DNA from: Singulisphaera acidiphila DSM 18658 | GTDB taxonomy: Bacteria; Planctomycetota; Planctomycetia; Isosphaerales; Isosphaeraceae | Direction of reading: 5' to 3' | Assembly (NCBI RefSeq): GCF_000242455.2 | Contig: NC_019892.1 | Coordinates: 6,148,744-6,212,743 of the forward strand | DNA: 64,000 nt | Shown: piece by piece, positions 1 to 8,999 of the stretch | Position numbering within the stretch: position 1 is the stretch's first letter | How the letters are laid out: each line of letters opens with the position of its first letter | Program-made: the position numbers and the translations under genes | Notes under the pieces: model-generated | What the model was told of the DNA's origin: nothing | Database searches by the model: none | Seen by the model: only the letters and a program-made list of their open reading frames with translations

Positions 1-1733
1 TGATTCAAGGGATCGTTCAGGTGGACCTCGAACGTAGGCACCACGGCCGAGAGGAAGGCCGAAGGGTCGGCGCTCTGATAGACGAAGTAGCCGACGGCCA
101 GGTCGTTGTACCACATCGTGACGTCGCGTGAGTCGGTCGGGACATCGATCGCCGAGAAGCCCTGGAGGTAGAAGTCACCTCGGCGGAGGATGTAGCCCAG
201 GAACGGCTGGATCTGGGTGTTGCGGAATCCAACAGCCGTGGAGGAACCCGCAAACGACGCCGGTCCGGTCGGTGCAGTCACGGCAAGACCGCCGGAGAGT
301 AGACTCCCCACGGCGGGGTTGTCGTACAGCAAGAACTTGGTGAAGACCGTCAGGTCGCCGACGGACGTGCTGTTATGCCGCAACGACGGGTCGGCGCTGT
401 TGGTCCAGAGGGTATCGATCGGCAGGCGGACGCCGACCGAGGCATTCCCCCGCCAGAACGTTTTCTCAAGCCCGAGGAGTTGGCGGTATACCTGCATATC
501 GTTGATGGGCGATCCGAGCCGGCTGTTCACATCGCCATTCATATTGTTGAAATAATTGAATGAGTAAAAGACGCGATCCTGAGGCATCGGACTCTGGTTG
601 TCCGCGATCTTGAAACCGCGTGCCCAGGGAAGGAGAGCGGCCGACTGGGCCGTCCGCGCGAAGGGGGAGGGGGGAGTCGGCGGCTGGCCGGGAATGCCCG
701 ATCTGCGGACGGCCATTCCTGTCAGTAAGGATGCGGGAGACTGGTCGCCGATCATGACCGGGAGTGAGCTGAAGCTGTTCAAGGGCGAAGGCTCGTCCCC
801 TGGACCCTCGACCGGCATCGGCGCGACGACGCCGTCAAAGGTCCCCCCCGCTACGGGGGGTGGCATGGCGATTGTCGGGCGCAAGGGCGTGGTGGCCAGG
901 ATTCGTGCGCTCGGTCCTTGTTCGCCCATGGGGGCGGATCCGCCATGACTCGACACGGGGACGTTGCCGGGAGGAAGCATCTGCGGGGCTGTCGCCGTTG
1001 AGGGGGGGGAAGGAGGCGAGTCCAGTCGCCCGGGCATGGTCCGAGGCGCGGGATCTTTCAGGTCGTCGGGGAGTTCGGGCAGCTTGGGTTCCTCGGTCTC
1101 TGCCAACGAGGGAATGAGGTTCCCCGAGGCCAGGCCCACCCGAGGGGAGGTCGCAGCCGGCATGGATGCCGGGCTCGCTGGGATCGCCGTTTCGGATCCG
1201 GATCCGGAGTCGAACGGGGGCGGGTTTGGGGCCGGCACGCGCTGGGGCCGCTGGCTCGGGATGGCGGGAGCAGCGCGCCCTGAGAAGATCAAGGCGTCCT
1301 CAATGCTCGGGTACTCCGACTCCATCGTAGGCGCGGCCAGTCCGGTCGTCGGGATCATTGGGATCGCCGACCTTGCCGCCGAGCCTTCGGTCGGAATCTC
1401 GGGGATCGTCGGGCTCGGAGAGTCCGGCGTCGAGAGGACCTGGGCCTGCTCGAGACTCGGATCGCGTGGTGTCGGTCCTGGGAGGGGGGTCGCACTCTTC
1501 GTCGCAGATACAGATGCGGATGTGGTTCCCTGAGTGGTTCCGGTCGGCTTGGTGGGAAGCCCTGCCGCTTTGCGGCAGTCCGGGCAATCGGGCACCGATA
1601 TCCGTGTGACGGTGGGCTCCGAGGGGGGCGATGGAGCAACGGCCGTCGCTTCCGCAGGGGCATCGGCTCGGGTTGGCGTGGAGGTCAGTAGGGCCCACGT
1701 CCCCACGAGAACCAGGGAGCAGATCGGGTTCAT
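1..1733 (-). CDS. Planctomycete outer-membrane-like secreted protein, C-terminus cut by window edge
   Basis: About 577 codons are open without a stop from the ATG at 1733 to the left edge, so the C-terminus is missing. Residues 1-23 look like a Sec signal peptide (hydrophobic run LVLVGTWALLTS). Residues ~24-370 are low-complexity and rich in Pro, Ser, Thr and Ala, with an early CPDC pair at residues 50-53. From ~371 an ordered region begins with FKIADNQSPMPQDR and continues with many aromatic residues in alternating beta-strand patterns. This KIADNxSPxPQDR start recurs in planctomycete proteins of unknown function that I take to be outer-membrane beta-barrels (inference). The gene reads in the same direction as the Calx-beta gene upstream (about 120 bp gap), so they may be co-transcribed. 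The reading frame is secure; the function is not. Confidence 0.75.
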   Translation of the reverse strand, partial: MNPICSLVLVGTWALLTSTPTRADAPAEATAVAPSPPSEPTVTRISVPDCPDCRKAAGLPTKPTGTTQGTTSASVSATKSATPLPGPTPRDPSLEQAQVLSTPDSPSPTIPEIPTEGSAARSAIPMIPTTGLAAPTMESEYPSIEDALIFSGRAAPAIPSQRPQRVPAPNPPPFDSGSGSETAIPASPASMPAATSPRVGLASGNLIPSLAETEEPKLPELPDDLKDPAPRTMPGRLDSPPSPPSTATAPQMLPPGNVPVSSHGGSAPMGEQGPSARILATTPLRPTIAMPPPVAGGTFDGVVAPMPVEGPGDEPSPLNSFSSLPVMIGDQSPASLLTGMAVRRSGIPGQPPTPPSPFARTAQSAALLPWARGFKIADNQSPMPQDRVFYSFNYFNNMNGDVNSRLGSPINDMQVYRQLLGLEKTFWRGNASVGVRLPIDTLWTNSADPSLRHNSTSVGDLTVFTKFLLYDNPAVGSLLSGGLAVTAPTGPASFAGSSTAVGFRNTQIQPFLGYILRRGDFYLQGFSAIDVPTDSRDVTMWYNDLAVGYFVYQSADPSAFLSAVVPTFEVHLNDPLN

Positions 1734-1854
1734 GCCCGCTCTGCGTGGAGCCAGTGTTCCAGGATCAAATGTCGAGAGTGTCATCGTGATCCGCCACCGT
1801 CTTGTGGACCCGTGTGCCTGAAACTGTTGCGCTCGACTCCGCCGGAAGAGAGGC

Positions 1855-4830
1855 TCACGACGTCAGCCTCAGAATTGTCACGTAGTCGGTTCCCGCCTGT
1901 TGGCCAACGCCGACGAGGGAATGGCCGGCCAGGTCGGCGACGCCTCGGCCGGGCTGTCCACTCACACGAAATTGGACGGGGCCGCCGGATCGGAGAGGTG
2001 TGGCCAGGGTGAGGGTGACGCTCGTCGTGGAGGAGTCGTAACTCGCGGAGCGAACCGGTACGGCGATCGCGTCGGCGGCGCTGAAGTTGTTGCCTCGTCC
2101 CGGAAGTCGCAACCGATAATTGCCGATGTCTTCAGCCCGTGAACGATTGACGGGTTCGCTGAACTTCACCACCAAGGAGGTCAGTTCCGAGCCATTGACG
2201 TTCTTGGTGACCGCTGTGATCGAAGGTCCCGTTGCGTGCGCCTGAGGTCGGTCAACGCCGGTGGAGCGCGAGACGGGGATTGGCTTGGTTGCTATGTCTG
2301 CCCGAACGTTTCCCGCGACGAGATTGGCCGCGGATCCGGGGCCGCCGATCGTGTTACCCGTCGTCCCCCCCAGGAAAAGGCCGACGGTGTTGCCCAGGCG
2401 CGGAGCGCCTTGGATGTCGGTGCCAATCAGGTTTCCCTGTACGACATTGCCCGCCGCCGATCGGCCGGCGAGTTGGACGCCGACCAGGGGATTGCCCGAG
2501 ATCACGTTGCGGGCGTCCTTTGACGTTCCGCCGACGATGTTGTTGCGAGCGTGGTTGAGGAAGACCCCGCCGTGAGCGTTCCCGATCGGCAGCGTTCCCG
2601 TCGCGTCGGTGCCGATCAGGTTCCCTTGCAACTGGTTTCCACTGGCTCCTTGGGAATGGAACTGGACGCCCACCCCGCCATTTCCCGAGATCAGGTTGCC
2701 CGCGTTCGCCGTGGGACCACCGATCGTGTTACCAGGCGCTCCGCTATTGAAGATGCCGTCGAACCTGTTGCCGATCGCGCGAGTCCCGGTCCGGTCGGTC
2801 CCGATCTCATTGCCCTGGATCAGGTTGCCCGTAGCTCCCGAGCCGAGGATCCGGAGACCCGTGAGCTGGTTGCCCGAAATGAGGTTCCCTTGTCCCGGCT
2901 CGACGCCGCCGATCCTGTTTTCGGGAGCGTTGTCGAGGACAATGCCGTCGAGTTGATTGCCGAGCGGATCGTCGCCATCGATGTCGGTCCCGATGTGGTT
3001 CCCTTGAACGAGGTTCTGCTTTGTCGACGTCCCCGAGAGGACGATTCCCGACCCTGAGTTGCCCGAGACGAGGTTGCCTGCGGTCGATGCTGATCCACCG
3101 ATCACGTTGTTCGAAGACTGGACGATGGAGATCCCGGCGAGGCCGTTCCCCTTGGCGGACTCACCGTCGAGGCTCGTTCCGATCACGTTGCCTGCAACCC
3201 GATTCCCACCGGCCCCTTGGATCAGGATGCCCGAACCTTCGAATCCGTTGATCGCCAGCCCACGGATCGTGCTCCCACCCGCATTGAGGGTCAGGCCGTT
3301 GGCCTGACTTCCTGCGTCGATTCCCGTGAGCTCGATCAGTGGGGACTTTTGGTAGCCGTGTTGAGTTGTTCCATCAATGATCACCGGGTCGGTGATCGGG
3401 GGCAGGGCGGAGGTCAAACGGATCGATTGCGGGCCTTCTCCGGGCAACGCGAACCGGATCGTATCCAGGCCGGGGTTGGCATTGGCATCCAGAATGGCCT
3501 GGCGGAGCGACCCGGGACCATGATCGTCGGTGTTTGTGACGACCGGCGAGTCGTTGGTGATCGACCCGGCGGGTTCCGGGGCGCCGGGCGTAGGGGTGCT
3601 CGGAGTCGGCGTAGGGGTACTTGGAGTCGGCGTAGGGGTACTTGGAGTCGGCGTAGGGGTGCTTGGAGTCGGCGTAGGAGTACTTGGTGTCGGTGTAGAG
3701 GGGATTGGCGCGGTGATTGTCAGCGTGGTCTGGCGGGTGGAACCGAGCGTTCCTCCGCCGGTCGGGTTGCTCAAAACGAGGTTGACCGTTTGATCGCTGG
3801 TGCGTTTGGGGTTGGCGAGGACGGGGACGCTGATGGTCTGGCTCGTCTGACCGGCGGCGAATGTGAGGGTGCCTGAAACGGGTGTGTAGTCGGTGCCGGC
3901 GACGGCCGAGCCGCCTTGGGTGGCGTAGTTGATCCCGACTCCGCTGGCGGTACCTTCCGCGCGGGTCACTGTGATGGTCGCGGTGCCTGCCTGAGCGTCT
4001 GCGCGGTAAGCCGGGGCCTGGAACTGAACGGTTCCCGCCTTGGTGTTGTTGGTGATCGTTCCGGTCCCTCGACCGTCGCGCACGATTGCATTTTGGGGCG
4101 TCTTCAAGTCGACGAAGAAGGACTCGACCGGCTCGACGGATGTCCCGTGGTTGATGGGCACAGTGATCGTCTTGGAGGTCTCACCGGGCGCGAAGGTCAA
4201 CGTTCCGCTGGTGGCTTGATAGTCGGAACCGGCCTTGGCGGTGCCGTCCACCGTGCTGTACGGAACCGAGACGATTTGATCGGGGTTCGATGGGTCGAGC
4301 GTGACCTTGAAAACGGCGTTGGTCGTTCCCGAATCGCCCTCGATCACGCTGACATCCCCGATCGAGAGCCAAGGGGTAGGGAGGATCGTGGCAATCCCCA
4401 CCCGGAGGCTCGGGTTGAGCGTCTCGTTGACCGGATTCGTCAGGTTCACGGTGAACATGTCGTGAGGTTCGCGGGCCAGCCCACCGATGATCGGGACGGC
4501 GATCTCCTTGGAGGTTTCGCCGGGGGCAAAGGTCAGGGTTCCATGGACCTCCTGATAGTCTTTGCCCGCCTTAGCCGTGGCGTCCTGGGTGGCGAAATCG
4601 ACCGTCGCCGACTCCTTCAGATGGGTCTGGTCGCGAGAAACGGTGAAGACCGCGTTCGCCGTCCCCGAGGCCGGCTCGATCATCGTGACGTTGTTGATGG
4701 TGACCGACAGGAGTTGACGTGACTCACACTCGTCCCAGAGCCAGGCCGATTGGCGCTGGCGGAGCGGGCGTGCACCCTGGGGGGGGAGGGATCGTTGACT
4801 CATCCACCGCCGCCACGAACTGGAAGTCAT
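1855..4830 (-). CDS. Secreted Calx-beta / parallel beta-helix surface protein
   Basis: 991 residues. Near the N-terminus the run ECESRQLLS resembles the planctomycete LExLExRxLLS segment of exported giant proteins. Three Calx-beta domains follow (about residues 44-150, 153-265, 268-375), each with the GTLTFAPGETSK-type strand; this family binds Ca2+ in adhesion proteins. Next is a Pro/Thr/Ser linker (~376-425) made of heptads PTPSTPT, then a right-handed beta-helix opening with GSLRQAILDANANPGLDTI (~440) and carrying repeated GNxIGTDxxG turns. The last ~120 residues resemble a bacterial Ig-like/SwmB domain (VVKFSEPVNRS). Probable role: cell-surface adhesion or matrix. No catalytic residues are recognised in the helix. 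Confidence 0.85.
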   Translation of the reverse strand: MTSSSWRRWMSQRSLPPQGARPLRQRQSAWLWDECESRQLLSVTINNVTMIEPASGTANAVFTVSRDQTHLKESATVDFATQDATAKAGKDYQEVHGTLTFAPGETSKEIAVPIIGGLAREPHDMFTVNLTNPVNETLNPSLRVGIATILPTPWLSIGDVSVIEGDSGTTNAVFKVTLDPSNPDQIVSVPYSTVDGTAKAGSDYQATSGTLTFAPGETSKTITVPINHGTSVEPVESFFVDLKTPQNAIVRDGRGTGTITNNTKAGTVQFQAPAYRADAQAGTATITVTRAEGTASGVGINYATQGGSAVAGTDYTPVSGTLTFAAGQTSQTISVPVLANPKRTSDQTVNLVLSNPTGGGTLGSTRQTTLTITAPIPSTPTPSTPTPTPSTPTPTPSTPTPTPSTPTPTPSTPTPGAPEPAGSITNDSPVVTNTDDHGPGSLRQAILDANANPGLDTIRFALPGEGPQSIRLTSALPPITDPVIIDGTTQHGYQKSPLIELTGIDAGSQANGLTLNAGGSTIRGLAINGFEGSGILIQGAGGNRVAGNVIGTSLDGESAKGNGLAGISIVQSSNNVIGGSASTAGNLVSGNSGSGIVLSGTSTKQNLVQGNHIGTDIDGDDPLGNQLDGIVLDNAPENRIGGVEPGQGNLISGNQLTGLRILGSGATGNLIQGNEIGTDRTGTRAIGNRFDGIFNSGAPGNTIGGPTANAGNLISGNGGVGVQFHSQGASGNQLQGNLIGTDATGTLPIGNAHGGVFLNHARNNIVGGTSKDARNVISGNPLVGVQLAGRSAAGNVVQGNLIGTDIQGAPRLGNTVGLFLGGTTGNTIGGPGSAANLVAGNVRADIATKPIPVSRSTGVDRPQAHATGPSITAVTKNVNGSELTSLVVKFSEPVNRSRAEDIGNYRLRLPGRGNNFSAADAIAVPVRSASYDSSTTSVTLTLATPLRSGGPVQFRVSGQPGRGVADLAGHSLVGVGQQAGTDYVTILRLTS
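3602..3706. repeat. 21-bp tandem repeat encoding a Pro-Thr linker
   Basis: Five consecutive 21-bp units start at 3602, 3623, 3644, 3665 and 3686. The first three are almost identical (ggagtcggcgtaggggtact plus t) and the last two diverge. A further degenerate copy may precede them near 3581. Read on the minus strand each unit encodes PTPSTPT in the linker of the Calx-beta/beta-helix protein. The unit length is a multiple of three, so copy-number change would keep the frame. Confidence 0.9.
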
Positions 4831-5389
4831 CGTTCACCTATTCGAAGGCCGCCGGACTCACCTGAGACCTGGGATTTGGTGAGAAGCACGAACGCCCGTG
4901 GCCGAGCTTGAGGCTGATCCCCAAAAAATCACCCCGCGCGGCGAGTTGAGTTAATAAAACATGCCGATAATGCCGACAATGGCAGTTCTTTCAATTCGGG
5001 GAATCGGCGCGTTCGGATCCTCGAATAAGTTGAACGCAACATTACAAAATATCGAGGATTGTAAGATTTGCATGAAACCGCGACGAGCAAAACTTCTTCG
5101 ATATGGCTCAAAGGAGAATCAAGAGGAGATACCTTTTTGGGGGCAGCCTTGGAGTGGTGGCTGTTCCTTGGCTGGGGTAAAGCCTCTGGGATATGCTCCG
5201 TATGATTGCGCATTAAAGCCCCGAAGGGGCGACCGCCGGAGCTTGACGGTCGCCCCTTCGGGGCAGCAAAAATCTTCATTTGATTCGGATTCCCAGAGGC
5301 TTGCGCCTCTGGCTAAGAACGGTCATCCCTCCGGCTGCAAAATAGGGATCCCTGCCACCCCGTCGTGGGTGGGCCGAAGGTTAGCCGCT
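4831..5389. other. Intergenic stretch with palindromic repeats
   Basis: Lies between the start of the Calx-beta gene and the end of the PEGA lipoprotein gene, both minus strand. I see no credible coding frame. It is more A+T-rich near 4960-5100 and carries the composite repeat locus described separately at 5218-5342. The promoter for the Calx-beta gene should lie in the 4831-5100 part, but I could not pick a convincing -35/-10 pair. Confidence 0.5.
5218..5342. repeat. Composite palindromic repeat, locus A
   Basis: A perfect 18-bp inverted repeat: left arm gccccgaaggggcgaccg (5218-5235), 11-nt loop, right arm 5247-5264. It is followed by a hairpin ccagaggc-ttgc-gcctctgg (5293-5312) and a degenerate acggtc...ggctgcaaaa unit (5319-5342). 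The order hairpin, then ggcta, then acggt-y-gcccctt-cggggc-tgcaaaa recurs at the loci near 11.1, 30.0 and 45.1 kb (half-units near 34.4 kb). It is REP-like and lies downstream of the PEGA lipoprotein gene. Confidence 0.85.
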
Positions 5390-5851
5390 TTAGAATCCAA
5401 GATTACCAAAGAAACCGCCTTTGCGTGGCGGGGGAGGGGCCTGGGCCTGCATCCGTAGCCCCTGCCCGTTTTCGAGCAGATTGTCCACGCTCGGCTCGCT
5501 CGAGGGAACCATCTGGTACACATATTCGCGTTCGTCGCGGAAGGTGTACGGGATCAGGTTCTCGGTGAAGAATTCCGTCAGGTAGTTATCCCACCAGGGA
5601 GCCTTGATCGGTTGGATCACCGTCTGGGTCTCGTAGCCGTCAAGCATGAGGATGAACTTGCGGTCCCCGTAGTAGGTGAAGCTGCGAGAGGCCGGGGTCG
5701 CCCCGATTTCCTCGTCATTGGCGACCAGGAGCGCGCCCGGGGGATTGGTACGGACCGTGTATCGTCGCTCGACGCAGCCGCTGAGACTGGCGACGCTGGT
5801 GAGCAGCAGAACGAGGGCCAGCAAACGCCCTGGGGTGTGGAGGTCGACCAT
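5390..5851 (-). CDS. PEGA-domain lipoprotein
   Basis: 153 residues. The N-terminus has a hydrophobic run (LLALVLLLTSVA) ending in a lipobox LSGC, so the mature protein should be lipid-anchored. Residues ~30-85 match the PEGA pattern (YTVRTNPPGALLVANDEEI ... LMLDGYET), a beta-sandwich common in surface and periplasmic proteins. The region WWDNYLTEFFTENLIPYTFRDER is typical of the planctomycete version. The C-terminus is Pro/Gly-rich. No enzymatic motif. Molecular role unknown; likely structural or binding at the cell envelope. Confidence 0.8.
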   Translation of the reverse strand: MVDLHTPGRLLALVLLLTSVASLSGCVERRYTVRTNPPGALLVANDEEIGATPASRSFTYYGDRKFILMLDGYETQTVIQPIKAPWWDNYLTEFFTENLIPYTFRDEREYVYQMVPSSEPSVDNLLENGQGLRMQAQAPPPPRKGGFFGNLGF

Positions 5852-6184
5852 CTTTTGGCTCTCCTGTACCGGCGCGGTCAGAGTCCGAAGGAGGGCAAGC
5901 CGGTCGATAGAAATCGACCAACAAGGTCCCCGTTGGTCCTTGACCGACGCGGTTCGCCAAATCCGAGAATTCCCAGGGAGCGTGGGGGTCGAAGTGAACC
6001 GAACAACCCCACTTCATCGCGCTAGAGTTGAGTGGCGGCGGATTGTAGCGACTCGTCCTGGACCCGGCAAGGCGGCTTGGCGCGGTTCCGAGCCAGTGCG
6101 AGAATGAGGCCGCTTGGCCCGACGACGGTCCTCCTTTTTTTATCTTTGCCGACAGGCTTCCTACCCCGACGAGTTGTGACCTCC

Positions 6185-7672
6185 ATGAACGTCCAGTCGA
6201 TTAGCCGGCCCCTCAGCGCCATCGAAACCCCTTGGCTTGCGCTCGGGATCTTCGAGGACGCCACCGAACCCCCTCTCGCGGTCCGGGATCTCGCTCTGGG
6301 CGAGTTGATCGGCCGCCTCCTCGCGTCGAAGGATCTGGCCGGTGGCCTCGGTGACTTGACCCCGCTGCTCGGTCCTCATGCGCCGGCGACGGACGGCGTC
6401 CTGGTCTTCGGCCTGGGACCCCAAGCGCGGTTCGATGCCGGCGCGGCGTACGCAGCGGGCGTGGCCGTCGGCAAGCGGCTTGCCGGCAAGGCCAGGGAAG
6501 CGGTGTCGGTGGTTTTGCCCGAGTCCACAGGGCAGGCGGCCCTGATTGCGTCGGCCCTGGTCGAGGGCCTGATCGTCGGCACCCAGGGACCTGGCTTGCG
6601 AAAGTCCGAGCCGAGCCGGCACCCGTTCGGCAGCTTGCAGCTCATCTCTCCCTCGAGCGATGTGCCGGAAGCCGACCTTGCCGCTGCGGTCAAGCGCGGT
6701 GAGATCGTCGGTCAGGCGGTCAACCTGGCGCGTGAGCTGACGAATACGCCACCTTCCGAGAAGCCGCCGACCAAGCTGGCCGCTCGCGCGGCCGAGGTGG
6801 CTACGGCCGCCGGTCTCGGCGTCACGGTCTGGGACGAACCGAAGATTCGCGAGGAGCGGTTCGGCGGTCTCCTTGGCGTTGCAGCCGGTTCCGAGGAGCC
6901 CCCTGCGTTCGTCCTGCTTGACTATCGCCAGGGAGGAGATCGGCCCACCCTGGCCCTGGTCGGGAAGGGGGTCACGTTCGACTCCGGCGGTCTTTCCTTG
7001 AAGCCGAGTGCTTCGATGGAAGACATGAAGAGCGACATGACGGGCGCGGCGGTCGTGCTGGCGACGATGATCGCCGTGGCCCAGCTCAAGCTGCCCGTGA
7101 ACCTCGTCGGCTCCATGATCCTGACCGAGAACATGACCGGCGGGAAGGCGATGAAGCTGGGGGACGTGCTCTCGATCCGCAACGGCAAGTCGGTCGAAGT
7201 GCTCAACACCGACGCGGAGGGAAGGCTGATTCTGGCCGACGCACTCAGCTACGCCGTGGAGCAGAAGCCCGCTCGCGTGCTCAATCTCGCCACGCTCACC
7301 GGCGCCTGTATGGTCGCCCTGGGAACCAAGATCGCCGGGCTCTTCAGCAACGACGACCCCTTTGCCCAGGAGGTACTGGAGGCAAGTCGCCTGACCGGCG
7401 AACGGGTCTGGCGGTTACCGCTCGACGACGACTTCAAGGACGCGATCAAGAGCCAGGTCGCCGACCTGAAGAATGTGGGAGGAAAGTGGGGAGGGGCGAG
7501 CACTGCGGCCAAGTTCCTCGAGCAGTTCGTCGGCCAGACCTCCTGGGTCCACCTCGATATCGCGGGGCCGAGCTGGGCCGATTCCGACTCGGCGACACGG
7601 GACGCCGGTGGAACCGGTTGCTTCGTAAGGACTCTGGTGGCGCTGGTGGAAGCGTCACTGCGCACGCAGTGA
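6185..7672 (+). CDS. pepA: Leucyl aminopeptidase (M17 family)
   Basis: 495 residues, normal for M17 cytosolic aminopeptidases, which are hexameric di-metal enzymes releasing N-terminal amino acids. The N-terminal macro-like domain covers about 1-170. The catalytic half has GKGVTFDSGGLSLKPS (~260-275), including the Lys and Asp metal/active-site residues, and the family signature NTDAEGRL (~341-348). I chose the ATG at 6185 because the homologous region starts with MNVQSISRPL; the upstream in-frame extension (from 6032) looks like leader sequence. It stands alone between divergent or convergent neighbours; the next gene is convergent. Confidence 0.93.
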   Translation: MNVQSISRPLSAIETPWLALGIFEDATEPPLAVRDLALGELIGRLLASKDLAGGLGDLTPLLGPHAPATDGVLVFGLGPQARFDAGAAYAAGVAVGKRLAGKAREAVSVVLPESTGQAALIASALVEGLIVGTQGPGLRKSEPSRHPFGSLQLISPSSDVPEADLAAAVKRGEIVGQAVNLARELTNTPPSEKPPTKLAARAAEVATAAGLGVTVWDEPKIREERFGGLLGVAAGSEEPPAFVLLDYRQGGDRPTLALVGKGVTFDSGGLSLKPSASMEDMKSDMTGAAVVLATMIAVAQLKLPVNLVGSMILTENMTGGKAMKLGDVLSIRNGKSVEVLNTDAEGRLILADALSYAVEQKPARVLNLATLTGACMVALGTKIAGLFSNDDPFAQEVLEASRLTGERVWRLPLDDDFKDAIKSQVADLKNVGGKWGGASTAAKFLEQFVGQTSWVHLDIAGPSWADSDSATRDAGGTGCFVRTLVALVEASLRTQ

Positions 7673-7736
7673 TCTTTCCCTGAGGACGGCTCGATTTCGA
7701 AGTCTGTGGATCAAACAAAAGACGGAGGGTGGGGTG

Positions 7737-8192
7737 CTAACCGGCATGCGCGAGTCGCGAGGCCAGGAGGCATTCAATCCTCCGGCTGTTGATGTCGAGT
7801 GCTTCGAGGATCTCGAGAACTTCCTCCATGGCCAGATCGTTGTCGATCGCCCAGTTGAGGATATCGAGATTCTCTCGGCCTGATTTCAACTGATCGAGGA
7901 TTTCGTCGATCAGCAACGAGTCTTGGAAGGCTCGTTGGAGAAGCCCAAAATCGTTGTGGTCGAGCTCGATCCAGAAGGTTCGCCCCTGGAGATGCTCAAG
8001 CCAACGATCGCGGAGGAAGCCGTTCCAGTGCTCGCGGACCCAGCAACGGATGGCCCACTCGCCCAGGTCTCGCCCTGCCTTTTCGCTCTCGATCCACTTG
8101 TGGCGTTGGGCTTCCACCTCGCCACAATCGTGAACGCTGAGACGAACACTGGGCCGGACGGCGTGAATGACGGACAAACCACATTGACTCAT
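7737..8192 (-). CDS. Hypothetical protein, 151 aa
   Basis: No family recognised. The protein is soluble, without signal peptide or membrane segment. The first ~100 residues are Trp- and His-rich (WIESEKAGRDLGEWAIRCW, HWNGFLRDRWLEHLQG). The last 60 are acidic and helical with Ile/Leu heptads (ILDQLKSGRENLDILNWAI, MEEVLEILEALDINSRRIE). It ends 65 bp from the end of pepA in convergent orientation. The ATG at 8192 is the only reasonable start. Codon usage matches the neighbours, so I take it as a real gene. Confidence 0.65.
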   Translation of the reverse strand: MSQCGLSVIHAVRPSVRLSVHDCGEVEAQRHKWIESEKAGRDLGEWAIRCWVREHWNGFLRDRWLEHLQGRTFWIELDHNDFGLLQRAFQDSLLIDEILDQLKSGRENLDILNWAIDNDLAMEEVLEILEALDINSRRIECLLASRLAHAG

Positions 8193-8999
8193 TGAGACCT
8201 CCGGATGGATCTCTTGTCCGATCGCAGATCAATGAATTTGAATCAGCACACTCGTCGGCTTTTATTCGGCCGGTCCTCGAGGAAAGAGGAAAAACAACTG
8301 ACGATTCCCTCGATGGTCACCAAGTCATTTATTTATTGCTAGAAACGAACTTGTCGAAGCGTTTCCGCCTCTGTAAAGTTTCGTGATCTTATCCGAAGGG
8401 GCAGTCGCTCGCAAGACGACTCGTTCAAGTTCACCGACCGCCTCGCCGCCTTGAGCTCCAAGCTCAACTCGGTTCAGCGAGGCGACTTACACTTCAGACG
8501 AAGCTTGCCCTGCCCGATTCGGGCTCTCGTTTTCTTAATTCTACGCTTTCCAAGAAACCCTTTGAGGGCGCAAAACGAAAAGAAGTCCCCAAACTCGCAC
8601 ACAATTTTGGGGGCGTTGCTTCTTGCCTCGGGAGATATCGGCTGAAGGGGTAGGGGCGAGTGAGTTGCGGAGCGGCTTCTTTTCAAACCCCGTTTTACTC
8701 ACGGGAGTATCGCCAGAAATCGATGTGGCGGCGGAGCCGCCGCAAACGGTTCCTTGGCGTTGGGGGCTTGGGGAACAGGTTCTTCATCATCAAGTCATCG
8801 GATCCAGGAAAGGTCGTTTTTAAAAATCGCAATTCGAGTGCCTTGAGGGCAGAATTGCGTTTGGCCATCCTGTTCATCCGGGTCTTGCGTCGAGATGCGG
8901 ATACCTTGATCGGTCCCTCGCGAGGAGTTCGTCGAGAGCCGTTTTTCCCGAATCGCCACTCTGATTGCTCAGTCTGTGGATCTGCCGGCGTGAGAATCG
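8193..8999. other. Long intergenic region, no gene seen
   Basis: About 800 bp upstream of the hypothetical gene and downstream of the propeller gene. All frames are broken by stops or give low-complexity translations. The 8230-8620 part is visibly more A+T-rich than the flanking genes. I found no tRNA, no clear terminator and none of the composite repeats here. Confidence 0.4.
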
